A stretch of 64,000 nt of DNA from Astrothelium macrocarpum (GCA_021030915.1 JAGEMR010000075.1:86173-150172), one strand, 5' to 3'; positions 1 through 11,379 are shown, counted from the stretch's first letter. Notes: generated from the letters alone by a model not told the origin. A program made the numbers and translations.

Positions 1-151
1 GTCGCAATCATGGGGATCACTCCATTTAGGACTTCAATATAGCAGTGACGGTCGTCTAGGACCAGCTGCCGAAATCATCCCACAGACAATGTCTGAAAGC
101 CATTTCATTTGTTCTTCTCCTTTCTTTCTTTTCCTCTTCAGTTTCGGCAAA

Positions 152-605
152 ATGACTACAGCACATGTAAGTATCATTGTCTCTTCACATCCCGTCATTG
201 TTCAGCAGCCCTCTCGCTCCCCCTTTTTTCTTCTTCCGTCCCCTTCTTTCGCCAAACGAGCTGGGGTCCCCCCTGATGGGTCAATCGGGGGTTTATTCTC
301 TTTCGTTTTCGCTCCTTCGTCACGCAGTCCGCTAATATTGCTGATAGGCAGATCGAGCAATCAATGTGCCCATCAATGTGGGCTCAGGTATCTTGACGAC
401 CCTCGTGGTTCTTTCCGTCGTCGCGGTGTGGCGGCGGGTGGTGCGGTGGTGGAGGCGGCGGTGGTGGCGGCGGGTGCGGCGGCAGGAAGAGCGTGGGATT
501 TGGAGTCAGGGAGTATGGCGTTTAGGCAGGTGTAGATTTTACTCTTTTTCTCATCTTATCTCAGTATTCTTATCACGGTCGACAGCATGCACCTCTCCGT
601 GGTGA
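152..605 (+). CDS. Possible small single-TM protein, two exons
   Basis: Tentative gene, join(152..166, 348..605), 90 residues. Exon 1 is only five codons (MTTAH) and ends at a consensus donor GTAAGT. The 181-bp intron ends in CTGATAG with a CTAAT branch-like site just upstream. Exon 2 opens in frame and carries a hydrophobic stretch (about residues 17-31, GSGILTTLVVLSVVAVW) followed by a very Arg/Trp-rich segment read from a CGG/TGG-rich tract. One other frame of the same tract gives Gly/Cys-rich sequence, so the true frame downstream of the TM segment is uncertain. I recognise no family. The splice signals and the hydrophobic segment are seen; that the gene is expressed is inference. Confidence 0.3.
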
Positions 606-732
606 CCGTGATCAACGTTGGCAGCAGCAATCCAACGGCGAAGACATGCTTTTCGTCGGGCATTCCAAGCTCGCAAAGTACGCATTCATGTTCCTTTTGA
701 ACGATCAGTCTGACAGTTAGCAGTCAATGGCA

Positions 733-1125
733 TCCCAGATCGTCTGTGACACACCCCAATACCATTTCGAGCAATCAGCGGCTGTCAGTGATTGGTCAAG
801 AGGCCTCTCTCAAAACTTTTTCGTTCATCATTACTTAGGGCCTCCAGACAATGGATTCGGAACAATCAGCAGATTCCCTCTACTCATCAGTGGCCTTCCA
901 TAGGCAAACAAGAGTCAATGGACACCTGGGTCGTCTCTGGTATACCATTTCGAGCAATCTGCAAACGTGAATGATCTGCTAAGAAACATCCCCTGTCAAT
1001 AGCAATCCGGATCGTCTCTGGCACACCCCAATATCATTTCAAACAGTCAGCGATCCCGAATAATCTGTCGAGAAGCATTTCCCGACTCTTTCGTTCATCA
1101 TTGCTGAGGCTCTCCCAACAAGCGG
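733..1125. repeat. Degenerate repeat, three related units
   Basis: Three related segments begin near 733, 925 and 1007. Each carries a core close to GATCGTCTSTGRCACACCCC, then a block like CATTTCRARCARTCWGC. The first and third also share a later block, TTTCGTTCATCATTRCT, near 820 and 1090. The units are diverged and unevenly spaced. Two units can be read in frame as IVxxTPQYHFxQSA, so this may be decayed coding repeat. No intact gene can be built across it. Confidence 0.5.
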
Positions 1126-1670
1126 TGCGGCGGATTTGCTCTCTCGTGATCGCGGTACAGCAACCTCTGGTAATACCCTGACCTCGCGTCCACCAAATAC
1201 TACTATCTCCGCATTCCGCAGCCGCGTAACCTATCTATTGCGGGACTGCTCGCCCTTGGGCGCATCTGACTCGCACATCGCAAGTGCTTCACCCATACAC
1301 CAGGGATCAAGTCTGCTCTGTCATGCTCCACTCTCCTCGAGCTTACCTCAGCAATCTTGGCGCCATCACAGCCAATTCCAGCCTCCTTTTATAAACACTT
1401 TCTTACAAACCCGCTAATCCAACAAACATACCAACACGACGCGTCGCTCCCGCCCCCATGGCATGACCTCTTCCAGTACTCCACAAGCCAGTCAGACGAG
1501 GACTGGCACCACCCGATCAACGGTATCTACCATGCTAGCAATTCAAGAGCCCGAGGAAAGCAGACCGAACCTCACTTCTCAAACAATCTTACGCCTATGA
1601 GGAGAGCGCGCTGCCGCCAACCATCGAGCTAGTTGTCTAGTCGAGAGAGTGCCGCCCCCACCGCCATCTA
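1126..1670. other. Intergenic, no supported gene
   Basis: Two overlapping plus-strand open frames of about 90 codons (1136-1417 and 1357-1632) lie here. They are rich in Ser, Pro and His, have no recognisable domain, and show no splice-linked continuation that I can support. I treat the stretch as intergenic. Confidence 0.4.
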
Positions 1671-1741
1671 TGTATATAGCAATTACTTCTAGAGCCTGCC
1701 ACCGTCGTCCGCCAATCATGTACATAGCAATTACTTCTAGA
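1671..1741. repeat. 23-bp direct repeat pair
   Basis: TGTAYATAGCAATTACTTCT followed by AGA occurs at 1671-1693 and 1719-1741 with a single difference. It lies just past the 3' end of the minus-strand gene at 1813-2969. Function unknown. Confidence 0.7.
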
Positions 1742-1812
1742 TAGATAGCGCTGCCGTCAATTGTCTACCTGGTAGTCTACATCTTAGAAGAAAGTTCCCG
1801 TACCATGACATG

Positions 1813-2969
1813 CTAGCAGGCCCAATTATTTCGCTTTGCTGCTCGCAATTGGCGAATCCGCAACAATACTTCTTGAAGCCGCGACAAATGTACTTGAATT
1901 TGCCGCGAGTGTGCCTGGATTTGCCGCGAGTGTGCCTGGATTTGCTGTAGCCCCGCTTGATCTTGCCACAGCTGTCTGTGAGCTCGCCACAGCGATACTG
2001 ATTCATCCTCAGCCAATTGTTTTAGATTTCGCCACAACTGTGCTCGACATCGCCACAGCTCTGCTTCATACTGCAACAATAGTGCATAACATTGCCACAA
2101 CCATGTTTTGGATTGCCATAACTGCCCTTGGCAAAGAATTAAAGCCGGTTGATTGTCGCTCTTCCATATCTGATCCTCGTGAGAGAGAGGCGCGGTGCTT
2201 GACTTCAACTGTTCTTGATCTTGACATCGAATTAAAGCCAGTTCAACGTCACTCTTCCATTTCAGCTCCTTGTTAGAAAGAAAGGCGGCGCCTGACTCCA
2301 AGCCATTAACGTCATTACCAGCGTTATATTGAGGTAGGGAACGTAAACCAAAAGCATTTGATCCAGGTGATGAATGACAGCCCATATATATGGATATAAA
2401 AAACGCGAGTTCATTCTCCAATTCTCCTGTTGCTCGGGCCTCAGCTTCGTTCCACTCTTCACGCTTGATATAGGAATTCTCATAATAGCCTTTATGGAAA
2501 CTAAAATTAATTGTTAGTAATGTTAATTAACAATCAATAGTATTTATTTACAGTTTCCATTGTATTCTATACCATAGATTATGGCAATTAAGTTTCAGTC
2601 GGTGTGGAATCGATAATCTTGCCGGAAAATACATTGTTTGTATCTAAAATTTAAAAATTAATAACAATCTTTTGATATATATAAATAACTTACCAAACTG
2701 GCATAATAAAAACGAGCCTTTTCTGTTAGGCCTCGTTTCTCGCATTCGCGGTCCAAAATATTCAACATAATAGAGCGACGTCGTCTTTCTATTGCAGCTA
2801 CTTCGTTCCATTCTTTGCGCAATTTGTTCCACTCTAGATATTTCTTACGATCACTAATCATGGTGATCCATATGTCGTAAAGAAAGATGAGAAGAAAAGG
2901 CAGAATGGCTAAGACAATAATTAGGCCCCAGATCACACCCACTGCAATGTACTCGTCGCGTGAAGGCAT
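1813..2969 (-). CDS. Orphan membrane protein with heptad repeats
   Basis: Three-exon minus-strand gene, complement(join(1813..2500, 2552..2643, 2694..2969)), 351 residues. Both introns are about 50 bp. The first ends in TTTTAG, and the second has a perfect TACTAAC branch site. The frame stays open across both junctions. The start at 2969 was chosen because a TATATA box lies 61-71 bp upstream; an in-frame earlier ATG at 3053 would lie before that box. The N-terminus has one strong membrane segment (about residues 11-35, VGVIWGLIIVLAILPFLL), then a charged helical region rich in Arg/Glu. The C-terminal third has duplicated WKSDxxxALIxCQxQ blocks and then about ten 7-residue units of the form LWRxxxQ / SRQIQAH. 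No family recognised. Membrane anchoring plus a coiled-coil-like tail is inference. Confidence 0.55.
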
Positions 2970-3029
2970 GTTGTAAAACGTACGACCAGAATATCGCTCA
3001 CACCTTTGATATTGACTGGGTATCGGGTA

Positions 3030-3040
3030 CTTATATACTC
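3030..3040 (-). promoter_or_regulatory. TATA-like box of the 1813-2969 gene
   Basis: Read on the minus strand the sequence is GAGTATATAAG, 61-71 bp before the ATG at 2969. This is a normal fungal distance from TATA to start codon if the leader is short, and it supports choosing that ATG. Confidence 0.45.
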
Positions 3041-3053
3041 GGCAGCATGGCAA

Positions 3054-4066
3054 GTTGCTGGAGGCCGGTGCAATAAGTCGCTACCGCAGTTAACTACTAC
3101 AACTTGTGGCTACAAAGGATGGTAGCGATTTCGCTGCTCCACAACTTTACGGCGATTTAAAATCACGTCGTCACTGTGGAAAGGTACCGGGTATGGTGCC
3201 AATATTGAGTTTAAATAAGCCTTTTGGACCAGATAGAACACTTATGAGTCACCTTAACTACTACAAGTAATGTCAGAGGCTCCTCAACAATCGAAATAGA
3301 AATAATCCGATTACAACTAGAACGTAGAGGAGCCACGAGCTCTTGTTGGGAACTGCTTTGCGTGAATTTCAGCAACACCAGGTCTGGCTCTGTGGCGGAT
3401 CTACCGGTTCATTGCATTTCCTCAGAACTGCCCTGAACCCCGGTAACACCATTCACCCACTTCTGAGAAGTGTCTCGTCTTCATATTTTTTGATAGCTTC
3501 AAAAGAAATTTTCAACGCTGGCTTTTTAGTCATGCGCAGCTTTTGGAGTTGCAGTTTCATGAATGAGTTTTTGAACACGCCCAACTATTTCGTGACGCTG
3601 GAATTCCTTCGATTTTCGGACCAATCCAAACATCGGCTCATCGTTTTTTTACAATTAGGATTTTTTTTTCAGTAGGCTGAGATTGTCGCCACGATCCAAG
3701 ACTCTCCATCTCAAGCCAAAGGATATGTAGTATGCAGAGTAATTACTGCATATTTCTGGACTCGGAGTGGACTGTCTGAGTCGTGGTGACAAGTCATGTT
3801 GAACCGCCTCTGGTGAGACCGAGTTCAAGATTTCTGTTCCAGTGCAGCGGCTATGCTCCAAGAGTCTCAAGCTTAAGGTCTAAGTTTTTCATGTAATCTT
3901 ATCTGTGTAATCGCCAATAAGCTTCTGCCCCTCAAAACTGTGGCTAATGTGATCTAGCTTACGCGGGCCTCAATGAAGTTTCCGAAACGTATCAGCTACT
4001 TCACCTATGAAGACAGTCCCCATGTAGAGCAACGATCATACGCATGAAAATTTCCAGCCCTTTGCA
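3054..4066. other. Intergenic, possible degenerate coding remnant
   Basis: No intact gene. On the minus strand at about 3670-3340, short open stretches in different frames follow each other (for example VRKSKEFQRHEIVGRVQKL, then MTKKPALKISFEAIKKYEDE), separated by stops. This could be a decayed gene or unrecognised exons. The 110-codon plus-strand frame at 3343-3675 has no recognisable domain. Confidence 0.35.
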
Positions 4067-5694
4067 TTAGTGATGCAGCGTATTTCTCCTACTCGGCCCC
4101 TCCCTCTCAGTCTTCTTCCCTACAATCGCCTCCAAAGCCTGAGTCAACGCCGTAGCATCATACCTCATGCCCTTACCATCTTCATTCTTCCTCCCATACA
4201 ACTTCACCGCCTCAATCCCCAGCTCCGCCAATTCCTCCCGATCAACCCTTGGCGCATCCACACTATCCAAATACACGACATGCGTGACAAACCTCGCATA
4301 TTCCTCCCTCGGCACTTCTCCAAACTCCTCACCGCCACCACCCCCAGCCGCCTTCGCAATCGCCCCCACAAACTCCGTCGCCATCATCGCATTCCCCGGC
4401 GGCCCCGTCTCGCGATCAATCGACCCATTCAAGATCAGCACCTTGCGAATCCCACCACCACTGCTACTGCTGCCACTGCCACTGCCACTGCCACTGCCAC
4501 TGCCACTGCTCCGCAACGCCTCGCCAACACCGCGCGGCAGCAGACTCGGCGCAATAGACGTGTACAGCGAGCCAATGCTGAAGACGATAGCTTTCGCAGC
4601 GCGGAGTGCCGCAAGCACGCGAGGTGATGCCGCGGGCCGGATCTCCTGGCCGTATGGGTTGATGTACCAGACGCGCGAGAGGCGGGCGGGGAGGGGGTCG
4701 TGATCCGCGGCGGTTTTGGAGAAGATGAGGTTCGGGCGGCGGAGCGTGGGGAGCGAGCCCGGCAGGTTGGCGTCTTCGATGGAGTCGTGCATTTCGGTTT
4801 CGCGCGTCGGAGTCAGGGTGGCTGGGGTCTCCGACGAGAGGGAGAGGGCGGTTGGGGCGGATGGGTGGGAGATGGAGTTTTGGCCGACGATGATGGTGCC
4901 GTTGGTGAGGGAGGCTGCGATGTGGTGCGTGAAGTTTGTGTTGATGATGGGTAGGATGGAGATGTGCTCGGGGATGGCGCAGATGCTGCTCAGGAGGTAG
5001 ATGGCGGATTCGAGACTCCCGGAGAAGAGACGGGCGCTGTTCGAAATTAGAGGTATGCTGGGTGAATGTACGTTGTCGATTCCAGAGTTAAGTACCCTGT
5101 CAAGAACATATTCCCGACACTTGCATTTGAGAAATTAAAGACGGAGGATGGCCTTGCGCGTTTCACAATCTCCATATTCAAGACGTTGATGAAGCTACGG
5201 ATCAATTCCTTCTTTGGAGAGGAAATATCTCTCCACAGCTCATGCCTTGCTTCCACAATATCAAGCCATTCATGCCGGGCTTCACTCGGATCGGATGAGA
5301 GACGGTGGTTAAAGAAGGCTTTGATAGCCTTTCTCTCCGATGATGCTCCATTGCTAGGAATGAGACGGACGAGACGACCTGGATAGGTTTTGTGAGAAAG
5401 TGATTGGGATCTTTTGCTACTGATGAACATACTGCGAACATCTCCAATGCCTATTCCATAAGTTAGCTTTACTTCGACTGTACCAATGTATGAATGCTTA
5501 CCTGGTCCTCCCAAAACCCGAATTAATTCACTGGAGCTACCACCATTGTCACTGATAGGAATGACATAGCTCAATGAACATTTATTGCCATCAGCGACTT
5601 TGGCGAAGACGTCTACCAGGCTGTTTGCTGCGGTCCCACCGGAGAAGACGACGATTCCTTTTGGGTTGATTGCAGGTATTTCATCCGATTCCAT
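4067..5694 (-). CDS. CofD-like / UPF0052 protein, YNL011C family
   Basis: Three exons, complement(join(4067..5036, 5096..5450, 5502..5694)), 505 residues. Introns are 59 and 51 bp, and splicing restores the continuous motif GGPGIGDVRS. The N-terminus GIVVFSGGTAANSLVDVF and the following ISDNGGSS match the nucleotide-binding core of the CofD/YvcK superfamily, which in fungi is represented by yeast YNL011C. Bacterial CofD transfers phospholactate and YvcK binds UDP-sugars; the fungal members have no settled function. The ATG at 5694 was chosen because it is the only ATG just before the core motif in frame. A (Gly-Ser)n linker near the middle of the last exon is encoded by a hexanucleotide microsatellite and is probably a lineage-specific loop. 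Yeast YNL011C is about 440 residues, so this copy is longer mainly through the linker and C-terminus. Confidence 0.85.
4472..4508. repeat. TGCCAC hexanucleotide microsatellite
   Basis: About six tandem copies of TGCCAC lie inside the CofD-like gene. On the coding strand they encode an alternating Gly/Ser run. The six-base unit keeps the frame whatever the copy number, so length polymorphism is expected. Confidence 0.85.
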
Positions 5695-6547
5695 GTCGTC
5701 AAAAAGAGACAGGTGAAACAATCTCACATTGTTCCACCTCTGCTCTCACCTTGGCAACGATTATATGTTTCTCAGCCGCTATGACCAATTGATGCTTGGC
5801 TATGTAGCGTGACTCTTCATATTGACGCTACGTGTCCTGATCTTGTAGCATCGTACAAGTCGTACTGATGCGTTACGTTATACGATAATATGAGCCATAG
5901 CTGTGTACCTTGACGTATGTGCAATCGACCGATTTTTGAGAGGTCGTGGAGGGAAGGGGAACGCCTCAGCTCGAGGGACGCGCTCTGCGGCAAGGATACC
6001 TCTACCTTAATGGGCACTCCCTGATCATCCTTTTCCATCTTGAACGCGCTCGCAGCTATATAGCATCTATCAAGTAATCCTTTCGCTCACAGAAGTATTT
6101 TGCAAGAATTCGTTCATATGTTGAATCATGTACCATCGTCATCTGATCCACTGGGATCGTTGATGACTAAGCAGAATCGTCAAATACATGAAGGGAACAA
6201 CTTTGACAACCCAGAACTATTTGCTTTACACATTGATACAAAGTCTAGACAGATAGTCTCTTGGACTATGAACTTCGTGGGTAAATATTTTGAGGACGGC
6301 TGTCCATAGCTATTATTGCTTCCGTGCACGTGCCAGCCGTAGCTGCTACAAAATCTCAAACAGATCTTACACGGAGTCCACAGAAGCACTGATGAGACGC
6401 GAGATGTAGTGTCGTTCGTTCCCTCGTGGGCGCGACGTGTAAGTCAATTCAAAGAAACATCATGTTCACCAAGTTTTGCTGCATATTCCGTACTGTTATC
6501 CGTTCTCTTACTACTGAAAATCCGTTCTAAAGTCGTAGATTTCACAA
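5695..6547. other. Intergenic, two weak small ORFs
   Basis: This is the upstream region of the CofD-like gene (-) and of the FAD oxidoreductase (+). A 73-codon minus-strand ATG frame (5817-6038, beginning MEKDDQGVPIKVEV) and a 69-codon plus-strand frame (6100-6309) are open, but neither shows a domain. The first could be a short gene or a 5' exon, since a GT follows its 43rd codon. I could not join it to a partner exon. Confidence 0.35.
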
Positions 6548-7879
6548 ATGGAATCAGTTCATAACATAGTCATCATAGGTGCCTCATTTGCTGGCCTTAC
6601 TGCTGCGCATGGCCTACTTCGGCACGTCCTGCCTTCACTGAAGCCTCAAAATCGATCATACAAAGTAATCATCATTTCGCCCTCACCTTACTTTTACTGG
6701 AAAATCGGCGCACCCCGGACAATTGTGAATCCATCCGCCTTACCCGTCGACAAGGCCCTCATACCCATCGCAGACGCGTTTAGCATCTATCCAAAAGAGC
6801 AGTATGAGATCATACAGGCGTTTGTCACGCGCGTAGATTCACAGTCAAGAACTGTGTATACGGACAAAGATGGCGAGTACTGCTATGACAGCCTCGTCAT
6901 TTGCTCAGGGACGACATCTGCTTCGCCGCTCTGGACGCTCAGTCGCGGCACGGAAGAGCTGAAAGCAGGCTTAGTGGACGTATCCAGGCGACTGCCGTCT
7001 GCGAAAACGGTAGTCATTGCCGGTGGAGGCGCCGCAGGTGTGGAGACGGCGGGTGAATTGGGCCACGTCTATGGAGGTAAAAAGGATATTACAATATACT
7101 CTGGTACATCGCAATTACTCAGCAAGCTTCAAAACAAGGGCGCTGGCATAGACGCAGAGGTGGTGTTGAAGAAGATGGGTGTGAATGTCGTCAACGGAGT
7201 GAAGATCTCGTCCTCGACGCGTGACGATGACAAAGATATCCTACAGCTAAGCAATGGGGAGACGATTACAGCAGATACCTACATTGATGCTACTGGGGAT
7301 GTACCCAACGCCTCCTTCCTCCCGGTTGATTGGCTGGATGACAAAGGATTTGTCAAGGTAAACGGGCAAACGTTGGAGCTTGATGTCCAAGGTGTGGCCG
7401 GTGTCTACGCATTTGGTAGCGCTGGCAATTATTCAGATGGCGGGCTATTGCGTGTGAGGTTCGCTATCAAACCGCTACTGGAGTCAATCAAGCGGCATTG
7501 TCTAGGACAAGGTAAGGAAAAGCCCGTAAATAGTTATTGAGATGATCTTTTTCCACTAACAAGACGGACTCCTTCTAGCGCCGGGTCCACGCTCCAAGAA
7601 CATCTACAAGCCGATTAAGGCCGATATACAATTCGTTCCTATGGGTCCTAATAACGGTGTTGGCGTTGTCTTTGGATGGCGGGTTCCAGCGTTCTTAGTC
7701 AAGATCATCAAGAGCAGGGATTTCATGGCTGGAAACGCTCCTAAGGTAGTCCAAGGTATGACTCGTAACATCCTCAGCCCTGTATTTAGACTAATTCGCG
7801 TAATGTTGTACTCTTAGACGGAGAACCGAAGCTTGCGTACAAAATGGGTAAAACGAAATACCTGGACGAACCGCTCTGA
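6548..7879 (+). CDS. AMID/FSP1-like FAD-dependent NAD(P)H oxidoreductase
   Basis: Three exons, join(6548..7511, 7579..7755, 7818..7879), 400 residues. The N-terminus has the FAD-binding Rossmann motif VIIGASFAGLTAA (about residues 8-20). A second dinucleotide motif, VVIAGGGAAGVETAGEL (155-171), binds NAD(P)H. Then come DATGDVPN and VYAFGSA, typical of the pyridine nucleotide-disulfide oxidoreductase fold. This is the organisation of the AMID / AIF-like / FSP1 group, which reduces quinones or other acceptors using NAD(P)H. Two introns of 67 and 62 bp near the 3' end, both in phase 1, join the C-terminal segment (GPRSKNIYKPIKADIQFVP). No targeting peptide is evident, so a cytosolic or lipid-droplet/membrane-associated place is a guess. 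The specific substrate cannot be told from the sequence. Confidence 0.85.
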
Positions 7880-8258
7880 ATCAAATCAAGGCTGTTGTCG
7901 ATTCTGAATCCTCAACTCAAGGCTAAAGCTTCGGGTATATATCTGATACTTTGCGGTCTTGGACACATTTCCATTGTAGCCCTAGGTGAGTCTCAAAACC
8001 GATACTCAAGACTATTATGTTTACTCTGATACTACAGATATGTATAAGGAAGGTTGGGATCGAATTTTAAGGATCACCTCCAACAATGCTCATCGTCCAT
8101 GTCATTAATCCAAGATACCCAGTAGTATTAATCAAAGCTTTCTCCAAGTCTCACCACTTCCCTTGCCCCGTGAATAAAATTAGCACCTGCCAATACGGAC
8201 TTTCTAAACGTCGTAATCATTTCCGTCTCCAATATCTCGATTCTCCGGCTTCCTGATT
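7880..8258. other. Intergenic
   Basis: 3' flank of the oxidoreductase. I see no gene, tRNA or repeat here. Confidence 0.5.
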
Positions 8259-8934
8259 TCATCGAGGACCTCCCCGAACTTGTGACCCTCTGTGAAGAAC
8301 ATCAATGAACATCAATACCGCGTCAAAACTTGACGTGCTCGCCTTATAGGCACTCATTTTTAACCGTCGTTGCTCCACCGTCAACTCGGGATTCGTCTCC
8401 AGCATATATATGATGACTACGGCATTCAAAAATTTAAGAAGGTAATCAGGAGGACAATTCTTAACGAGGTGAAGCCTATGCCGCATTCTCGGACAGTAAA
8501 GCAAGTGAAATTTGCGGCGGCTCGTTCAATGACGAATAAACGGTCGGCTTCGGCATTAGAAGGAGCCTGCTATTGTTTGAGTATGCAGAATTGGCGAAGC
8601 CAGTTGAATCCCGTCAGAATCCCATAACTCATCAGTAGCAGCATGGTGTTGACGCTAATGTGGCCGGAGAATATATTACTGGCGTCGAGAATTGCAATCA
8701 ATATTGCTGATGCAACTAGTGCGTTGACCAAGTCTGGTTTTGCATCTTCATCTGACGTGGGAGGTACCCCATTCCGGAGAGTGCTATCCAGGGATTTACG
8801 AAGTTCGCAAAGATCCGGCATACTAAGCCAGCGTCTACGAGCCAGTGAATCGAGTTTTGTTGGATTGAGATGACAGGGTCTTGCAACTGAAGAATGAGCT
8901 GATCTTGCGAACTGGAGAATGGGCGATCTTGCAA
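8259..8934 (-). pseudogene. Possible degenerate membrane-protein gene
   Basis: Several short minus-strand frames follow each other. Frame 8821-8570 has two hydrophobic runs (LVNALVASAILIAILDAS and TMLLLMSYGILTGFNWL), ends at a TAG, then stays open for about 50 more codons in the same frame. Frame 8504-8259 then reads on in another frame (PPDYLLKFLNAVVIIYMLE). An overlapping frame, 8934-8716, covers the upstream part. The pattern fits a decayed gene or a multi-exon gene whose splice sites I could not place. Family unknown. Confidence 0.3.
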
Positions 8935-8954
8935 ACCGGAGAATGGGCTGATCC
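8887..8954. repeat. Short tandem repeat, about 24-bp period
   Basis: Roughly three imperfect units around GAGCTGATCTTGCRAACYGG / AGAATGGGC. They lie upstream of the degenerate minus-strand frames. Confidence 0.5.
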
Positions 8955-9446
8955 CATGTAGAAAAGGGCCATGATCGAGACTTAGCTAAGCTATACGTGA
9001 ATGAGGACGGTGCTCAAAGAAGGCATGTACGGAGTATGGCTTTGGGTTAAAATAAGGTTTGCAATCACAAATGTGGACTAAAAGAGAAATCATTCGCGAA
9101 ATGCCTGCGGGAGACTCACATTGAAGTTTCCTGCGCCTAAAATGTAATCACTTTCGCTAAAATGCAATTATGAGTCGTGACTATGCAGTCACCAAATGCC
9201 TTCATCGGTGCTGAGTGAAGTACTGTTCTTTCGGTTCACGTTTCTTCTGGCATCCCACGGCGCTCACGAATCTACTACCAGATCTCGGAGCCATGGACTT
9301 TTCGAACATAAAATCGAAAATCTAAAAGAGTAGTTGTGACTGGCTTCTTGCAGTATATTCTGCATCATAAACTGGGGTATCACGTCGTTCTAAAATCAAC
9401 ATCAAAGGCACTTCATAGTAACATGGCCAGATCCCTTGAAGCGCAA
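8955..9446. other. Intergenic
   Basis: 3' flank of the Shg1-like gene. Nothing supportable seen apart from the start of an antisense open frame that continues through that gene. Confidence 0.5.
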
Positions 9447-11379
9447 TCATCTCCTACTCCCCCGACTCCTAGACCGACTCCGCTCCCTCTTCTTCATACT
9501 CTCCGCACGCTCCTCCTCAACCGGCTTGCGACTGCTTCCACCGGGCACATAGCGATCAATCTCCACAGGATGATACTTTTCTCGTTCCTCTCTGCCACCC
9601 CTATAGTCCCTGCCACCGCCGCGGTAATCCCGGTCGCGATACTCGCGCTCCCGATCGCGATCGCGCGACGACTCGCGGTGCTTGGCGCGAGAACTCGTGC
9701 TCGGGACGTAGCGGTCGATCTCGATGGGGCTGCGCGACCGCTCGCGGTCCCGGTGGCTGGTTCGGCGTGGCGAGCGCTCCCGGGCTCGATCGCGATCGCG
9801 ATCGCGGCTCCTGTCGCGATGGCGGTGGCGGCGTTCTTCATAGTAGTCTTCCTTTTCCTCGTCGTACTTGGAGCGTTTGTAGGGATCGACATCGCGGTGG
9901 CGATCGCTGCGGGCTTTCTCTTTGTACGAGGCGCGTTCTTCGCTGTAGTCGCGCTCGCGATGGCCGTGTCGGGAGGAGTGCTTGTCTTCGTGATATTCTT
10001 CATAGCGCGAGGATCGACGGTGATCGTACTCGCCGTAGCGACTGGAGCGTTTCTCGTAGTCGTGATGATGACGGCTGGAACGTTCTTCGTCACGGTAAGA
10101 CGCGTGACTGGGACTACGTGCGTGACTTCCATGTCGCATTTCATCCTGGTCCGGAGCTATGCTCGGTGGTGCTTCAGTCTTGATAGGCGTGCCCGGTTTC
10201 TCTGCTTCGCCTTCTTTAACAGACAGCTTTGCCAGCCGAGCAGCTACTGGATCACGAGGAACAATAGATTTTGGCGGCAGAGTTTTGCGGGGTGGAGGCT
10301 CCAAAGAATCCGCCCGTTCAAGTGTCGGCTTGCTGTTACGTGACCTGGCCAGGTCCTGGCTTTCCCTTAGCAACAACTCCATTGCTTCTTCCTCCAAACG
10401 CTTTTCATCTGGTGGTGAAGGAGACCGTCGCTCAAGTTTCATCTTCATTGAGTATCTTTCCCGTTCTCTTTCTCTTTCTCTTTCATATTCTTCCTCTTCT
10501 CGCTCACGTTGTAGTCTCCTTCGTTCCCGTTCCTCTTCACGTTCTCGCTCATACTGCTCTTGTCTCTTCCTCTTCTCCTCTTGGATTCTGTCTTGCTCCT
10601 CCCGCTCCCTTCGTCTCTGCGCTTCGAATTCCGCCTTCCTCTTCTCCTCATATTCTCGCTTCTTAGCCTCCTTCTTTTCCATTTCTACTCTCAGTTTTTC
10701 CTTCTCCTCTTCCAGCTTCCTTCGAGCCTCCTTTTCCAACAGCTTTTGCCTCTCATACTCCTCCCTTCGTTCCTTATTCCGTTGCTCCTTTCTGGTGGCC
10801 CGCTCGATGGCATAGTCAGCTTCCGTCTTACTTCCCCTCCTTTGCTCCTCGGCTGCCGCTGCGTCGCCAATATCCTTCGTTCTTGTCTCGCGAAGTTTAG
10901 CTTGAATAGAGGGACCAATTGATTCAAGATGCTGAGCAACGAGTTGCTCAACAGTTTCTTGAGCACGTCTATAGATAGTACTGCGTTCGGCAGCGCCTTG
11001 AACAAGGGGAGCAGTCAGGAGGCGATCTTTTGAGAGAAGGGACGTATTGCGTTCGAGTTCGAATTCAACAAGTTCATTGAGATCATTTGTGAGAGTTTGC
11101 TTAGCTGGCTATGGATCAGAGAAACCATTAGTAACGATATCAAAGATTCGCTGTTGATAGGTCTATCAAACGCTCATGACTCACGCCTTCTTCAAATTGC
11201 TTGAGCATTTTCTTCCGAATGCCGTCAAATTCGCCCTTTTTCTTAAGGGTGTGTAACATTGAATCGATAGTAGAGCGTTGATTGGACGTGATGGGTAGGT
11301 CTAGTAGTTTCATCTTCTTGCGGACGAACAGACTCTGATTCTCTCCTTCTAGAGAAAGGGTCCCGAGAGTCGACGCCAT
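9447..11379 (-). CDS. COMPASS complex subunit Shg1-like (BOD1/SHG1 domain)
   Basis: Two exons, complement(join(9447..11108, 11185..11379)), 618 residues. The 76-bp intron has a TACTAAT branch site. Residues about 35-115 (STIDSMLHTLKKKGEFDGIR...FEEG, then exon 2 beginning PAKQTLTNDLNELVEFELE) match the BOD1/SHG1 domain found in the Shg1 subunit of the Set1/COMPASS histone H3K4 methyltransferase. The rest is a long charged region: a Glu/Arg/Lys helix (about residues 200-300), then dense RS, RD and RE dipeptides ending RSRSRSRGSRR. The tail is longer than in yeast Shg1 and looks like a low-complexity nuclear RNA/chromatin-associated segment. An element, EIDRYVP, occurs twice in it. The gene is divergent from the complex I subunit gene, with a 323-bp shared spacer. 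Confidence 0.8.

Noticed and set aside
4070..5000. Several plus-strand frames of 84-185 codons
   Set aside because: Antisense to the GC-rich third exon of the CofD-like gene; translations are Arg/Pro/Thr-rich and unlike proteins.
9336..10343. 335-codon plus-strand frame
   Set aside because: Antisense to the Arg/Ser/Glu-rich part of the Shg1-like gene. Such codon bias keeps the opposite strand open, and the frame has no domain. The other antisense frames in 9.5-10.9 kb go the same way.
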